From assembly GCA_017452525.1 (NCBI GenBank), contig JAFTMG010000128.1, positions 1 to 35,587 of the forward strand: DNA of 35,587 bases. Reading direction: 5' to 3'. This DNA comes from Clostridia bacterium. Lineage in GTDB: Bacteria; Bacillota; Clostridia; Oscillospirales; CAG-272. Shown here piece after piece: positions 1 through 7,984 of the stretch (position 1 is its first letter; each line of letters begins with the position of its first letter). Made by a program: the position numbers and the translations under genes. The notes beneath the pieces were generated by a model, which searched no databases, was not told the DNA's origin, and worked only from the letters and a program-made list of their open reading frames with translations.

Positions 1-43
1 AACACCCCGCCTCATACCCCTATTTGAAGATTTTCGGAGGGTC

Positions 44-95
44 AAGGGAACCCTTCAAAAAAGGGTTCCCTTGCGGGTGCAGGGCAGAGCCCTGC
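44..95. repeat. tandem hairpins, intergenic repeat-like
   Basis: Two adjacent perfect inverted repeats lie downstream of pheT. The first has 12-bp arms (AAGGGAACCCTT and its complement, 44-55 and 61-72) around a 5-nt loop. The second has 7-bp arms (GCAGGGC / GCCCTGC, 79-85 and 89-95) around AGA. No coding frame explains them. They resemble the GC-rich hairpin repeats scattered between genes in clostridial genomes; that comparison is from memory and untested. Positions 96-163 show nothing recognisable. Confidence 0.45.
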
Positions 96-163
96 CTTCG
101 TCCGCGCCACGATACCTCCACCCCGACAAACCCCAATTTGACCGCTGTCAGCTCTTTATCGAA

Positions 164-200
164 AATCCCGCCCCGAGGCAAACTGCCGCGGGGCGGGATT
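164..200 (-). terminator. terminator of the pheST operon
   Basis: Inverted repeat AATCCCGCCCCG / CGGGGCGGGATT (164-175 and 189-200), six bases past the pheT stop codon. On the minus strand it is followed by a short T-rich tail (TTTTCGAT). Position and shape fit a rho-independent terminator, although the T-tract is weak. Confidence 0.7.
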
Positions 201-205
201 GATGA

Positions 206-2644
206 TCACTTGGTGCGGATATCCGCGCCGAGGGTCTTGGAAAGCTTCTTGATGGTGGAGTTGGCTACCTGCTCGATCTCAGCGGCAGTCAGGGTCTTTT
301 CGCCCGAACCGATGATGAGACGTATGGTGACCGACTTCTTGCCGGCGGGAACCTGCTTGCCCTTATATTCATCGACGAAACGGACATCACGAAGCAGCGC
401 GCCCTCCGACTTCTTGCCCATGACGGCGGCATAGATCTCATCCCACTTGGTCATGGCATCGACCAGGAAGGAAATATCGTAGTCGTTCATGGGGAACTCG
501 GGCAGGCGGACGTAGCGGTTGGTTCTCGACTTGAAGGGCACCAGCGCATTCATATCCAGCTCGACCAGCACGGCAGACAGCACCTTGATGCCGCAAGCCA
601 GCGCCGCCTTCTTGGAAAGGAGCGCCAGATCGCCGATCTTCTGCTCGCCCAGATAAATGTTCAGCCAGACCACCTCGTCTGCCCAGTAAGGCTTCTCGAC
701 CTTGCGGAAGGTGAAGCCCTCCATGTGGGTATAGCGAGGCATATCGCCGATGACACCCTTGGCGGTGCGGAAGAGGGTCGCCACATCGTCAGCCTTACCG
801 ACAAAGGCACAGCCGAGATGCTTGCGCTGATAGGGCAGCTTCTCACCCGGATAATCGGAGGAGTAGCATGTATCCCGGAAGATCTGCGCCTCCTCAAAGA
901 TGGAGAACTGATCGAAATTACGCTCATTCTTCACGATTGCCTTACAGATGTTGGGTAACAGCGAGGAGCGAATATACTTTTCATTGGGAGAAGGAGGAGT
1001 TGCCAGAGACAGGATACCCTCGGTGGTGGGCATCAGCGCGTGAACGAACTCGTCGCTCATCCACGGATAGGTGAAGATCTCCTGCATGTTGCAGCGGAAG
1101 GCAAGATATTCCTTGATCTTGCGGACGAGATCCCAATCGAGCTGATTGATGGCGCCCTCAAAGGTGGTGGTGATGGGGGTTGCCTCGAAGTTCTCATAGC
1201 CGTACATACGGGCGACCTCTTCCATGATGTCTGCCTTGATGGAGACGTCACCGGTGGAGCGCCAGGTGGGAACGACGATGTGCATCATGGTGTCGGTGAA
1301 GGTGACCTCATAACCCATGGTGCCCAGCTTCTTGGTAACGACCTCCTGCGGAATGCGCATACCAAGTCTTCTGTCCAGCCACTCCAGCTCCACGTCGATC
1401 TCCTTGCGGACCAGCTTGTTGGGATAGAGATCGTTGAAAGCGGTAACTTTCATCTCGGGATACAGCTCAGCAAAGAGCTGCATGCAGAGAGACAGTGCCT
1501 GATCGCAACGCTCGGGGTCGATCGCCTTCTCATAGCGGGAGGAAGCCTCGGTACGGTTGTCGTAGCGGAGCGCGGTACGGCGAACGCCGCGGGACTCAAA
1601 GTTGGCGACCTCGAGAATCACGCTCTCGGTCTCGGGCAGAACGGAGTCCTTCGCGCCGCCCATGACGCCGGCAAGGGCTACCGCGCCCTCGGCATCGGAG
1701 ATAACAAGATCGTCGGCAGAAAGAGCCAGATCCTTATCGTTGAGCAGCTGCAGCTTCTCACCCTCCTCGGCGCGGCGGACGTTGATATAATCGCAGATGT
1801 GAGTCGCGTCAAAGACGTGAGTGGGCTGACCGACTGCCAGCATGACGTAGTTGGTGATATCGACCAGCGCGTTGATGGGGCGCAGACCGACGCGCCACAG
1901 GCGGCTCTGCATGGCAAAGGGCGCGGGCTTGACGCCAAGACCCTCAATGCGTGCGCCGATGTAACGGGGGCAGCGCTCGGTGTCGGCGATGCGGACATCG
2001 TAGACATTCTCGGTCTCGGGAATGTAAGGCTTGATCTCGACCAGAGGAAGATCATACAGCGCGGCGATCTCGCGCGCGATACCGTAGTGACCCCACAGGT
2101 CGGGACGGTTGGTCATGGACTTATTGTCGATCTCAAGGATGATATCATCCAGATCCAGCGCCTTGGCAAGATTGGTGCCGGCGGGGCAATCGAGATAGGA
2201 AACGTCCATGATCTCATGCTCCTCAGCCGCCGGGAAGAGATCGGCAAGACCGACTTCCACGGAGGCGCAGATCATACCGAAGCTGGGCACGCCGCGCAGC
2301 TTGGCATTTTTGATCTCGACAGGCTCGCCCTCGCCGTGCCAGCGCACCATAGCGCCCGGGCAAGCGACGACGACCTTCATACCTGCCTCCAGATTGCTGC
2401 CGCCGCAGACGATATCCTTGATCTCGCCGCCGATGTCGACCTTGCAGACGCGAAGCTTGTCCGCGTTGGGATGAGGCAGGACCTCGCAGATCACGCCGAC
2501 GATGATATTCTCAAAATCCTTCGCCAGATCGTGCGCGCCCTCCACCTCGACGGTGGACATGGTCAGATCGTACGCCAGCTTGGAGAGATCCATCTCCTCG
2601 GGGATCTTTACGTAATCTTTGATCCAATTCAGTGATAATTTCAT
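206..2644 (-). CDS. pheT: phenylalanine--tRNA ligase, beta subunit
   Basis: Large subunit of the cytoplasmic (alpha-beta)2 phenylalanyl-tRNA synthetase, which charges tRNA-Phe and edits mischarged Tyr-tRNA. The 812-aa length is normal for bacterial PheT. The N-terminus starts MKLSLNWIKDYV. A tRNA-binding OB-fold (EMAP-like) lies around residues 40-150 (ENIIVGVICEVLPHPNADKL), followed by the B3/B4 editing region around 210-380 and the B5 region. The C-terminal anticodon-binding FDX-ACB domain covers about the last 95 residues (RLPEFPMNDYDISFLVD). The start is preceded by AAGGAGGG, ten bases before ATG. It lies 15 nt after pheS and is co-transcribed with it under T-box control. Nothing in the frame looks damaged. 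Confidence 0.98.
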   Translation of the reverse strand: MKLSLNWIKDYVKIPEEMDLSKLAYDLTMSTVEVEGAHDLAKDFENIIVGVICEVLPHPNADKLRVCKVDIGGEIKDIVCGGSNLEAGMKVVVACPGAMVRWHGEGEPVEIKNAKLRGVPSFGMICASVEVGLADLFPAAEEHEIMDVSYLDCPAGTNLAKALDLDDIILEIDNKSMTNRPDLWGHYGIAREIAALYDLPLVEIKPYIPETENVYDVRIADTERCPRYIGARIEGLGVKPAPFAMQSRLWRVGLRPINALVDITNYVMLAVGQPTHVFDATHICDYINVRRAEEGEKLQLLNDKDLALSADDLVISDAEGAVALAGVMGGAKDSVLPETESVILEVANFESRGVRRTALRYDNRTEASSRYEKAIDPERCDQALSLCMQLFAELYPEMKVTAFNDLYPNKLVRKEIDVELEWLDRRLGMRIPQEVVTKKLGTMGYEVTFTDTMMHIVVPTWRSTGDVSIKADIMEEVARMYGYENFEATPITTTFEGAINQLDWDLVRKIKEYLAFRCNMQEIFTYPWMSDEFVHALMPTTEGILSLATPPSPNEKYIRSSLLPNICKAIVKNERNFDQFSIFEEAQIFRDTCYSSDYPGEKLPYQRKHLGCAFVGKADDVATLFRTAKGVIGDMPRYTHMEGFTFRKVEKPYWADEVVWLNIYLGEQKIGDLALLSKKAALACGIKVLSAVLVELDMNALVPFKSRTNRYVRLPEFPMNDYDISFLVDAMTKWDEIYAAVMGKKSEGALLRDVRFVDEYKGKQVPAGKKSVTIRLIIGSGEKTLTAAEIEQVANSTIKKLSKTLGADIRTK

Positions 2645-2659
2645 TGTACTGTACCCTCC

Positions 2660-3697
2660 TTAACGGAACTGATTGAGGAATCGGAGGTCGGTGCTGTGGA
2701 AGAGACGGACATCGTCCACGCCGTAGCGCATCATGACAAGTCTGTCCAGACCGATGTTGACATAGAAACCGGTGTACTCGTCGGGGTCAAGACCTGCGGC
2801 GCGGAGTACATTGGGATGGGGAGTGCCGCCGGGCATGATCTCGATCCAACCGACATGCTTGCAGACGCTGCATCCCTTGCCGCCGCAGACAAGGCAGCCC
2901 ATGTCGATCTCAAAGCCGGGCTCAACGAAGGGGAAGAAGCCGGCGCGCATTCTGACGGGAACGTCCTGACCGAACACCTTGGAAAGAATGCTCTTGATCA
3001 TGACCTTGCCGGCGGTATAAGTAAATTCCTTATCGACGATCAGCGCCTCATACTGGAAGAAAGCGCGCTCATGACGGGCATCGGTGGTCTCGTTGCGGTA
3101 AACGCGACCGGGATAGACGAAGCGGTAGGGGGGCTTGTGAGTCTGCATATAGCGGACGCTGTCACCCGTCAGGTGAGGACGCAGGCAGAGCTTGTCGTTC
3201 GCCTCGCCGCTGTCGTGGCCCTCCAGCCAATAGGTATCCATGCTCTCGCGGGCAGGATGGTTGGGGGGGAAGTTCAGATTATCGAACGCATAGTATTCGC
3301 TGGTGATCTCGGGACCGCTGAAGACCTCAAAGCCCATGGAGCGGAAGGCGTCGTTCAGATCATAGCACATCTGGGTGATGGGATGCAGACCGCCGATCTG
3401 AGGGGACAGGCCGGGGAGAGTGTAGTCAAAGTCGGGAGAGATCTCGGAAGCCTTCAGCTTCAGCTCTTCTCTTCTGCCCTCGATCTGCTCGGTCAGCAAA
3501 TTCTTGACGTTGTTGACAGCCTTACCCATCTCGGGGCGCAGTGCGACGTCCAGCTTGGGAATCTCCTTGAGCAGCTCAGTGATGGCACCCTGCTTACCCA
3601 AAAGGGCACCCTTGACCTCCTGTAGCTCGCTCTCGGTCTGCGCGGCTTGAATTTTCTCTGCTCCCTCTCGGAGCAGCGCATCTAATTTTTCTTTCAT
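2660..3697 (-). CDS. pheS: phenylalanine--tRNA ligase, alpha subunit
   Basis: Catalytic subunit of phenylalanyl-tRNA synthetase, a class II aminoacyl-tRNA synthetase; 345 aa is the usual length. The N-terminal coiled-coil arm (about residues 1-85) is followed by the class II catalytic core. Visible motifs are HPITQM (motif 1 region), TSVRYMQ-type substrate-loop residues (DSVRYMQTHKPPYRFVYPGRVYR, motif 2, about 170-200) and the C-terminal GLDRLVMMRYGV (motif 3). A four-Cys segment (CLVCGGKGCSVC, near residue 270) occurs in many Firmicute PheS proteins. The start has GAGGAAAAG upstream. It is the first gene of the operon, directly behind the T-box leader, with pheT 15 nt downstream. Confidence 0.98.
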   Translation of the reverse strand: MKEKLDALLREGAEKIQAAQTESELQEVKGALLGKQGAITELLKEIPKLDVALRPEMGKAVNNVKNLLTEQIEGRREELKLKASEISPDFDYTLPGLSPQIGGLHPITQMCYDLNDAFRSMGFEVFSGPEITSEYYAFDNLNFPPNHPARESMDTYWLEGHDSGEANDKLCLRPHLTGDSVRYMQTHKPPYRFVYPGRVYRNETTDARHERAFFQYEALIVDKEFTYTAGKVMIKSILSKVFGQDVPVRMRAGFFPFVEPGFEIDMGCLVCGGKGCSVCKHVGWIEIMPGGTPHPNVLRAAGLDPDEYTGFYVNIGLDRLVMMRYGVDDVRLFHSTDLRFLNQFR

Positions 3698-3739
3698 TTT
3701 CTTTTCCTCTTTATATGTGAAAAAATAAAAACAAAAAAA

Positions 3740-3765
3740 CTGCGTTTTTCCATAGGAAAACGCAG
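3740..3765 (-). terminator. T-box attenuator terminator hairpin
   Basis: On the minus strand CTGCGTTTTCC / GGAAAAACGCAG closes around a short TAT loop and runs into TTTTTTTGTTTTTATTTTTT just before the pheS start. This is the intrinsic terminator of the T-box switch. Its 5' arm follows the T-box sequence at 3779-3792, as expected for mutually exclusive antiterminator and terminator forms. Confidence 0.92.
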
Positions 3766-4013
3766 GGACGACATATGTCGCGTTACCACTCTGCTTCGCC
3801 TTTGCCTCACGGCAAAAGCCTCATTAGGTGCAACGATACACCCGTGCGATATAACGGTCGCTACCGGCCAAATCTACTCATCGAGCCTGTCGGAACAACT
3901 TTCAATCCGCAACTAACAAGAGGAATTCGCCAAAGCCTAACAATTGTCTCGCACCTACCGACAACTCTCTGTTGCCCGGCATTTTGGTTACTGGTTCTTG
4001 TTCAAACGTTATT
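3766..4013 (-). promoter_or_regulatory. T-box riboswitch leader sensing tRNA-Phe
   Basis: The roughly 270-nt leader carries the T-box consensus on the minus strand at 3792-3779 (AGAGTGGTAACGCG, compared with AGGGUGGNACCGCG). The TGGT bulge would pair with the ACCA end of tRNA-Phe, whose discriminator base is A. The likely specifier is TTC at 3925-3923, inside GCGAATTCCT, which codes for Phe and fits the downstream genes. An AGTA element and a purine-rich AGAGAG segment near the 5' end resemble Stem I. The seen motif and position are strong; the exact Stem I fold is inferred. Confidence 0.9.
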
Positions 4014-4019
4014 GGAAGT

Positions 4020-4048
4020 ATTATATCACAAACAAACAACGCTGTCAA
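4020..4048 (-). promoter_or_regulatory. sigma-A promoter of pheST
   Basis: A perfect consensus on the minus strand: TTGACA (4048-4043), 17 bp, TATAAT (4025-4020). Transcription would start near 4013, at the 5' end of the T-box leader. Confidence 0.92.
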
Positions 4049-4096
4049 GCAATTGCGGATATTTTTCTTTTGAATTACTCATTTTTCAAACAAAAA

Positions 4097-4130
4097 GCGC
4101 GTATCCGCCGCTGTCGCGGCGGATACGCGC
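4097..4130 (-). terminator. terminator of the HExxH membrane protein gene
   Basis: A perfect 15-bp inverted repeat (GCGCGTATCCGCCGC and its complement) with a TGTC/GACA loop, followed on the minus strand by TTTTTGTTTG. It lies 5 nt beyond the stop codon of the gene at 4136-4957. It also separates that gene from the pheST promoter. Confidence 0.92.
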
Positions 4131-4135
4131 ATACC

Positions 4136-4957
4136 TCAGCGAGTAAACGGCCGCTTGATCAACCAAATGACCAAGGCCGGCACAAGAGACATGAGCGAAA
4201 GGGTCAGTGAGAGCATCAGCATGCCCGCCAGATAGTTGCCTGCCAGATCAAGTGCACGGACAAAAGCCATATAAGCATCGCCCGGCAGCAGATATGCGAC
4301 CACATGACAAAACAAGAGCAACAGACCAAGGAGCGGCAGAGCACCCAAAGAACCCTTGATGTCCGCACCGCTCAGATTCATATGTATGGAGATGGAAAGG
4401 ATCAGCAGAAGGAGGACCCAGATCTGCCAGCCGCCCGCGCAGATCTCCGTATACAAAACGAACAGAAAGCTGACGAACAGCGCCCCGACTCCCTCCACCT
4501 GCCGAAGCACCTCGCCCTGCCCCTGCCAATCGACAAAATCGGACAGATAATCGCGGCAGACGGCAAACGCCGAGGGCAGAATCCACCGCATCGTCAGAAA
4601 CAGGACCAGCGTGCCGCACACGATGGGGGCGATCCCGATAAAGTAGTTTCCCACCACATGGTACGGGTTGCGGCGGTTATAGGAATGATTGACGTACCCC
4701 AACACGCCGCTTCGGCGGTCGAGGCAAAAAAGCCGCATTTCGCGGATGCGATGTCCAAACAGAAGGCACATCAGCGCATGACTCAGCTCGTGAATGGGCG
4801 TGCCGATCAGCCCGGTGGCATAGCAGACGAAACGCCCGCCGCCGAGCAGACGGTAAAAGGCACGGTTGATCAGTGAGATCAGAAATCCCACCAGATACAC
4901 CACGCCGATAAAAAAGAACAAATGAATACACATATGAGAGAATAAATCCTGCCACAT
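4136..4957 (-). CDS. M50-like integral membrane metalloprotease homologue
   Basis: A 273-aa polytopic membrane protein with about six hydrophobic segments. HELSH at residues 56-60, just after the first membrane segment (GLIGTPIHELSHALMC), is an HExxH zinc motif in the arrangement used by M50/site-2-type intramembrane proteases. No clear second motif (NPDG or LDG) for the third metal ligand is visible, so peptidase activity is not certain. The start is the ATG at 4957 with GGGGAGGTG 7 nt upstream. A longer in-frame ATG at 5011 lies inside the promoter and is not used. The gene is monocistronic, with its own promoter and terminator, divergent from the antiporter gene. Substrate and role are unknown. 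Confidence 0.8.
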   Translation of the reverse strand: MWQDLFSHMCIHLFFFIGVVYLVGFLISLINRAFYRLLGGGRFVCYATGLIGTPIHELSHALMCLLFGHRIREMRLFCLDRRSGVLGYVNHSYNRRNPYHVVGNYFIGIAPIVCGTLVLFLTMRWILPSAFAVCRDYLSDFVDWQGQGEVLRQVEGVGALFVSFLFVLYTEICAGGWQIWVLLLLILSISIHMNLSGADIKGSLGALPLLGLLLLFCHVVAYLLPGDAYMAFVRALDLAGNYLAGMLMLSLTLSLMSLVPALVIWLIKRPFTR

Positions 4958-4987
4958 ACAGAACACCTCCCCTGATTTGATAAAATC

Positions 4988-5016
4988 AGTATAACATATT
5001 TTTTTCGGCATGTAAA
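4988..5016 (-). promoter_or_regulatory. promoter of the HExxH membrane protein gene
   Basis: Minus strand TTTACA (5016-5011), 17 bp, TATACT (4993-4988), preceded by TTTACACGG. It sets the gene start at 4957, since the upstream in-frame ATG would overlap the promoter. Confidence 0.8.
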
Positions 5017-5160
5017 CCTCCCCGTGTAAATTTATTCATGCGTTTTCTTTGTCCAACGTGCGGCTTTCGGCTTTTCCGCCAAAAAAATAGGAGTATGACA
5101 TGGAATTGCATTGCTTTTTTTGTTCAAAACAGAAAAAAGTGGCAAGAATGTGTTTTTTTC

Positions 5161-5189
5161 TTGAATATTCTGTAAAAATGTGCTATGAT
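5161..5189 (+). promoter_or_regulatory. promoter of the NhaC-type antiporter gene
   Basis: TTGAAT (5161-5166), 17 bp, TATGAT (5184-5189). The leader to the ATG at 5252 is about 55 nt. The rest of 5030-5160 is AT-rich and shows no other element. Confidence 0.8.
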
Positions 5190-5251
5190 TTATGGTATAT
5201 TCTATTACTTTTATCGGGAAAATTGCCGATAAAACAGTTCAGGAGGACTTT

Positions 5252-6910
5252 ATGACAAAGTCGAAAAAAATCACACTGTTGATCGCGATCGCGGTCATTC
5301 TGGCATTGCTCATCACTGCCGGTGTTACCGGTGCCGCCGACGGCACGGTTGACTGCCCCGATTGCGAAGGCCTCAGCACACTCGTGTGTGAGACCTGCGG
5401 CGGCGAAGGCGCTGTCCGCGGTACGCTTTGGGCGCTCCTGCCTCCCATCATTGCGATCGGTCTTGCACTGATCACCAAAGAGGTTTACAGTTCCCTGTTC
5501 ATCGGCATTCTCTCCGGTGCCCTGCTCTACTCTGATTTCTCCTTCACCGGTACCTTCGACGGTATCATCAACGAGGGTCTGATCTCCGCCGTTTCCGGCA
5601 CCGCAGGCATCTTCATCTTCCTCGTTGAGCTGGGCGTCATCGTTGCCCTGATCAACAAGGCAGGCGGCTCGGCAGCCTTCGGTAACTGGGCAAAGACCCA
5701 CATCAAATCCCGCGTGGGTGTCATGCTTGCTACCTTCCTTCTGGGCGTGCTGATCTTCGTTGACGACTATTTCAACTGCCTCACCGTCGGCTCCGTTATG
5801 CGTCCCGTAACCGACAGCAAGCGCGTCTCCCGCGCCAAGCTCGCTTACATCATCGACGCCACCGCCGCCCCCGTCTGCATGATCGCACCGATCTCCAGCT
5901 GGGCCGCCGCCGTTGCCGCTTACGCGGAGGACGGTCAGGGTCTGAAGCTCTTCATCACCGCGATCCCCTACAATTTCTATTCTATTCTGACGCTCGTTTT
6001 CGTTGTGGCGCTCGCCGTCATGAAGTTTGACTACGGTCCGATGAAGCTCCATGAGCTCAACGCTCTGCAGAACGGTGACCTCTACACCTCCGGTGACAAG
6101 AACGAATCCGCCGAAGTCACCCCCTCTGCCAAGGGTCGCGTCATCGACCTGATCATCCCTGTTGCTCTTCTGATCGTCTGCTGCGTATTCGGTCTGGTCT
6201 ATAACGGCGGTATTCTCGACGGTGTCAACTTTGTCGATGCCTTTGCAAACACCGATGCAACCGTCGGTCTGCCTTGGGGCTGTCTGATCGCGCTGATCCT
6301 GATCATCGTTTATATGATCTGCCGCGGCGTCATCAACTTCAAGGAATCGATGGAATGTGTTCCTCAGGGCTTCATCGCCATGGTTCCCGCCATCCTCATC
6401 CTCACCTTCGCGACCGGTCTGAAGAACATGACCAGCGCCCTCGGTGCCAAGTACTTCGTCGGTGACCTGATGGCAGGTCAGGCAGAAGCTCTCGGCTCCT
6501 TCCTCCCCGCGATCATCTTCATCGTTGCCTGCATCCTCGCATTCGCAACCGGTACCTCCTGGGGCACCTTCGGTATTCTGATCCCCATTGTGACCGCCAT
6601 CTTCCCCGCAGGCTCCGAGCTGCTGATCATCGGCATGTCCGCATGCCTTGCCGGCGCTGTTTGCGGTGACCACTGCTCCCCCATCTCCGACACGACCATC
6701 ATGTCCTCTGCCGGCAGTCAGTGCAACCACCTCAACCACGTTTCCACCCAGATGCCTTACGCTATCACCGTGGCTGCCATCTCCTTCGTGATGTTCGTCA
6801 TCTCCGGCTTCATCCAGAACGCCTGGATCTGCCTGCCGCTGGGTATCGTTCTCACCGTTGCCACCATGTTCGTCCTCAAGGCACTCACCAATAAGAAATC
6901 CGCTTCGTAA
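5252..6910 (+). CDS. NhaC-family Na+/H+ antiporter-like permease
   Basis: A 552-aa polytopic membrane protein of the NhaC/Na_H_antiporter family (ion transporter superfamily), probably exchanging Na+ or an organic anion for protons. Family signatures are the VDDYFNCLTVG segment, the IIDATAAPVCMIAPISSW segment, the GTSWGTFGILIPI segment and the GDHCSPISDTT motif near residue 475. The start is the ATG with AGGAGG 6 nt upstream; an in-frame ATG at 5192 has no such site. An odd feature is a short Cys-rich insert between the N-terminal membrane segment and the rest. It carries CPDC (35-38) and CETC (46-49), a CxxC-x7-CxxC pair that by topology should lie outside the membrane. Substrate specificity cannot be read from sequence. 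Confidence 0.93.
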   Translation: MTKSKKITLLIAIAVILALLITAGVTGAADGTVDCPDCEGLSTLVCETCGGEGAVRGTLWALLPPIIAIGLALITKEVYSSLFIGILSGALLYSDFSFTGTFDGIINEGLISAVSGTAGIFIFLVELGVIVALINKAGGSAAFGNWAKTHIKSRVGVMLATFLLGVLIFVDDYFNCLTVGSVMRPVTDSKRVSRAKLAYIIDATAAPVCMIAPISSWAAAVAAYAEDGQGLKLFITAIPYNFYSILTLVFVVALAVMKFDYGPMKLHELNALQNGDLYTSGDKNESAEVTPSAKGRVIDLIIPVALLIVCCVFGLVYNGGILDGVNFVDAFANTDATVGLPWGCLIALILIIVYMICRGVINFKESMECVPQGFIAMVPAILILTFATGLKNMTSALGAKYFVGDLMAGQAEALGSFLPAIIFIVACILAFATGTSWGTFGILIPIVTAIFPAGSELLIIGMSACLAGAVCGDHCSPISDTTIMSSAGSQCNHLNHVSTQMPYAITVAAISFVMFVISGFIQNAWICLPLGIVLTVATMFVLKALTNKKSAS

Positions 6911-6921
6911 GAAACGATCCA

Positions 6922-6955
6922 CGCCTGCCTCTCCGAGAGGGGCAGGCGTTTTTTC
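6922..6955 (+). terminator. terminator after the antiporter gene
   Basis: Hairpin CGCCTGCC(TCTCCGAGAG)GGGCAGGCG at 6922-6948, followed by TTTTTT. It lies 11 nt past the stop codon and only about 35 nt before the kinase start. The kinase must therefore use read-through or a promoter inside the antiporter gene. Confidence 0.9.
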
Positions 6956-6989
6956 ATGCACAACGACACCAAATCCACGGAGGTCTCTT

Positions 6990-7925
6990 ATGAATCACCG
7001 CCATCTTTTAGCCGCCTTTGACGTAGGCGGAAGTAAAACCGAGGCTGTGCTTTTCACCGAGCACGGCGATATCCTTGCGCACGTCCGCGGCAAGGGCGGC
7101 AACCCGCTGGAGAGAGGACTGGAAAATGCCGCCGCCCATTATGTCTCGATCCTGACCCAGCTGTTTGAAACGGGCGGTGTCTCCGAGATCGATGCCCTTT
7201 ACGGGGCAGTCGCCGCCAAGGAATATTTCGGAAGCGGGCTGGAGGATCTGCTTCGCGCCTCGCTCCCACATCCCCAAAAGCTTCGCATCGAGGGTGACGG
7301 TTGCGCGCTGATCTCCGGCATGCTGGGGCACCGCGACGGCGCCTGCATGATCTGCGGGACCGGCTCCTCCATCTATATCCGACAGGGTGACAACTACCGC
7401 CATCTCGGCGGTTGGGGACACCTGATCGACACCTGCGGCAGCGGCTACATGCTGGGACGCATGGCGATCCGTGCCGCCTGCCGCGCTTACGACGGGCGCG
7501 GAGAGGCAACGATACTGAGTGACCTGTTGGAGCAGCAATGCGGTCAGCCCATTTGGGATCACTTCATTGAGCTTTACCGCGGCGAGCGCCCCTATATCGC
7601 CACCTTTGCCCGCACCGTATTTGAGGCGCGAAAGATGGGCGACCGCGTGGCATGCGGGATCTTTGACGAATGTGCCCACGATCTGGCAGAGATCGCCTTT
7701 GCCGCCGCGCGGCAGTTGGGCAAGCCCTTTGACCTCGTTCTCAACGGCGGTATCTTCGCAAGCTTTCCAGAATACGCTGCGGCGGTCCGTGCCCTTTGTC
7801 CTGAAAGTGCACACGTGATCTACTCGGACGTGCCTCCCATCTACGGCGGCGCGGTGGAAGCGATGTACGACGTTGGCATGAGTTGCGACGAGCGCTTCCG
7901 ACAAACGTTTCTGGAACAATTCTGA
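6990..7925 (+). CDS. BadF/BadG/BcrA/BcrD-type ATPase, N-acetylglucosamine kinase-like
   Basis: A 311-aa cytoplasmic ASKHA-fold protein, probably a sugar kinase phosphorylating an amino sugar such as N-acetylglucosamine. The phosphate-1 loop is AAFDVGGSKTEAVLF (residues 7-21). ICGTGSSIYI is the phosphate-2 region (about 122-131), followed by GGWGHLIDTCGSGYMLG. LNGGIF and YGGAVEAM fit the adenosine region at the C-terminus. Length and motif order match the BadF/BadG group that contains human-type GlcNAc kinase, rather than 2-hydroxyacyl-CoA dehydratase activators, which carry Cys ligands. The start has GGAGGTCTCTT before the ATG. It lies directly behind the antiporter terminator and ends in a bidirectional terminator. 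The substrate is inferred. Confidence 0.85.
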   Translation: MNHRHLLAAFDVGGSKTEAVLFTEHGDILAHVRGKGGNPLERGLENAAAHYVSILTQLFETGGVSEIDALYGAVAAKEYFGSGLEDLLRASLPHPQKLRIEGDGCALISGMLGHRDGACMICGTGSSIYIRQGDNYRHLGGWGHLIDTCGSGYMLGRMAIRAACRAYDGRGEATILSDLLEQQCGQPIWDHFIELYRGERPYIATFARTVFEARKMGDRVACGIFDECAHDLAEIAFAAARQLGKPFDLVLNGGIFASFPEYAAAVRALCPESAHVIYSDVPPIYGGAVEAMYDVGMSCDERFRQTFLEQF

Positions 7926-7975
7926 CAATAGCAAAGCCCTTGCACATGGAAGCGTGCAAGGGCTTTGCTATTGTC
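7924..7975. terminator. bidirectional terminator, 22-bp perfect inverted repeat
   Basis: Arms at 7924-7945 and 7954-7975 are perfectly complementary over 22 bp, with an 8-nt loop. The core is AAAGCCCTTGCAC / GTGCAAGGGCTTT. It begins inside the stop codon of the kinase gene and ends 9 nt before the end of the convergent membrane protein gene, so it can terminate both. Confidence 0.85.
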
Positions 7976-7984
7976 AACAGAAAT

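Noticed and set aside
1040..2635. 531-aa open frame on the plus strand
   Set aside because: Lies fully antisense to pheT, with low-complexity His/Asp/Gly/Leu composition and no ribosome site; it is a shadow frame of a GC-rich gene.
5183..6961. 592-aa open frame on the minus strand
   Set aside because: Antisense to the NhaC-type gene and extremely rich in Gly, Asp, Glu and Asn; not a plausible folded protein.
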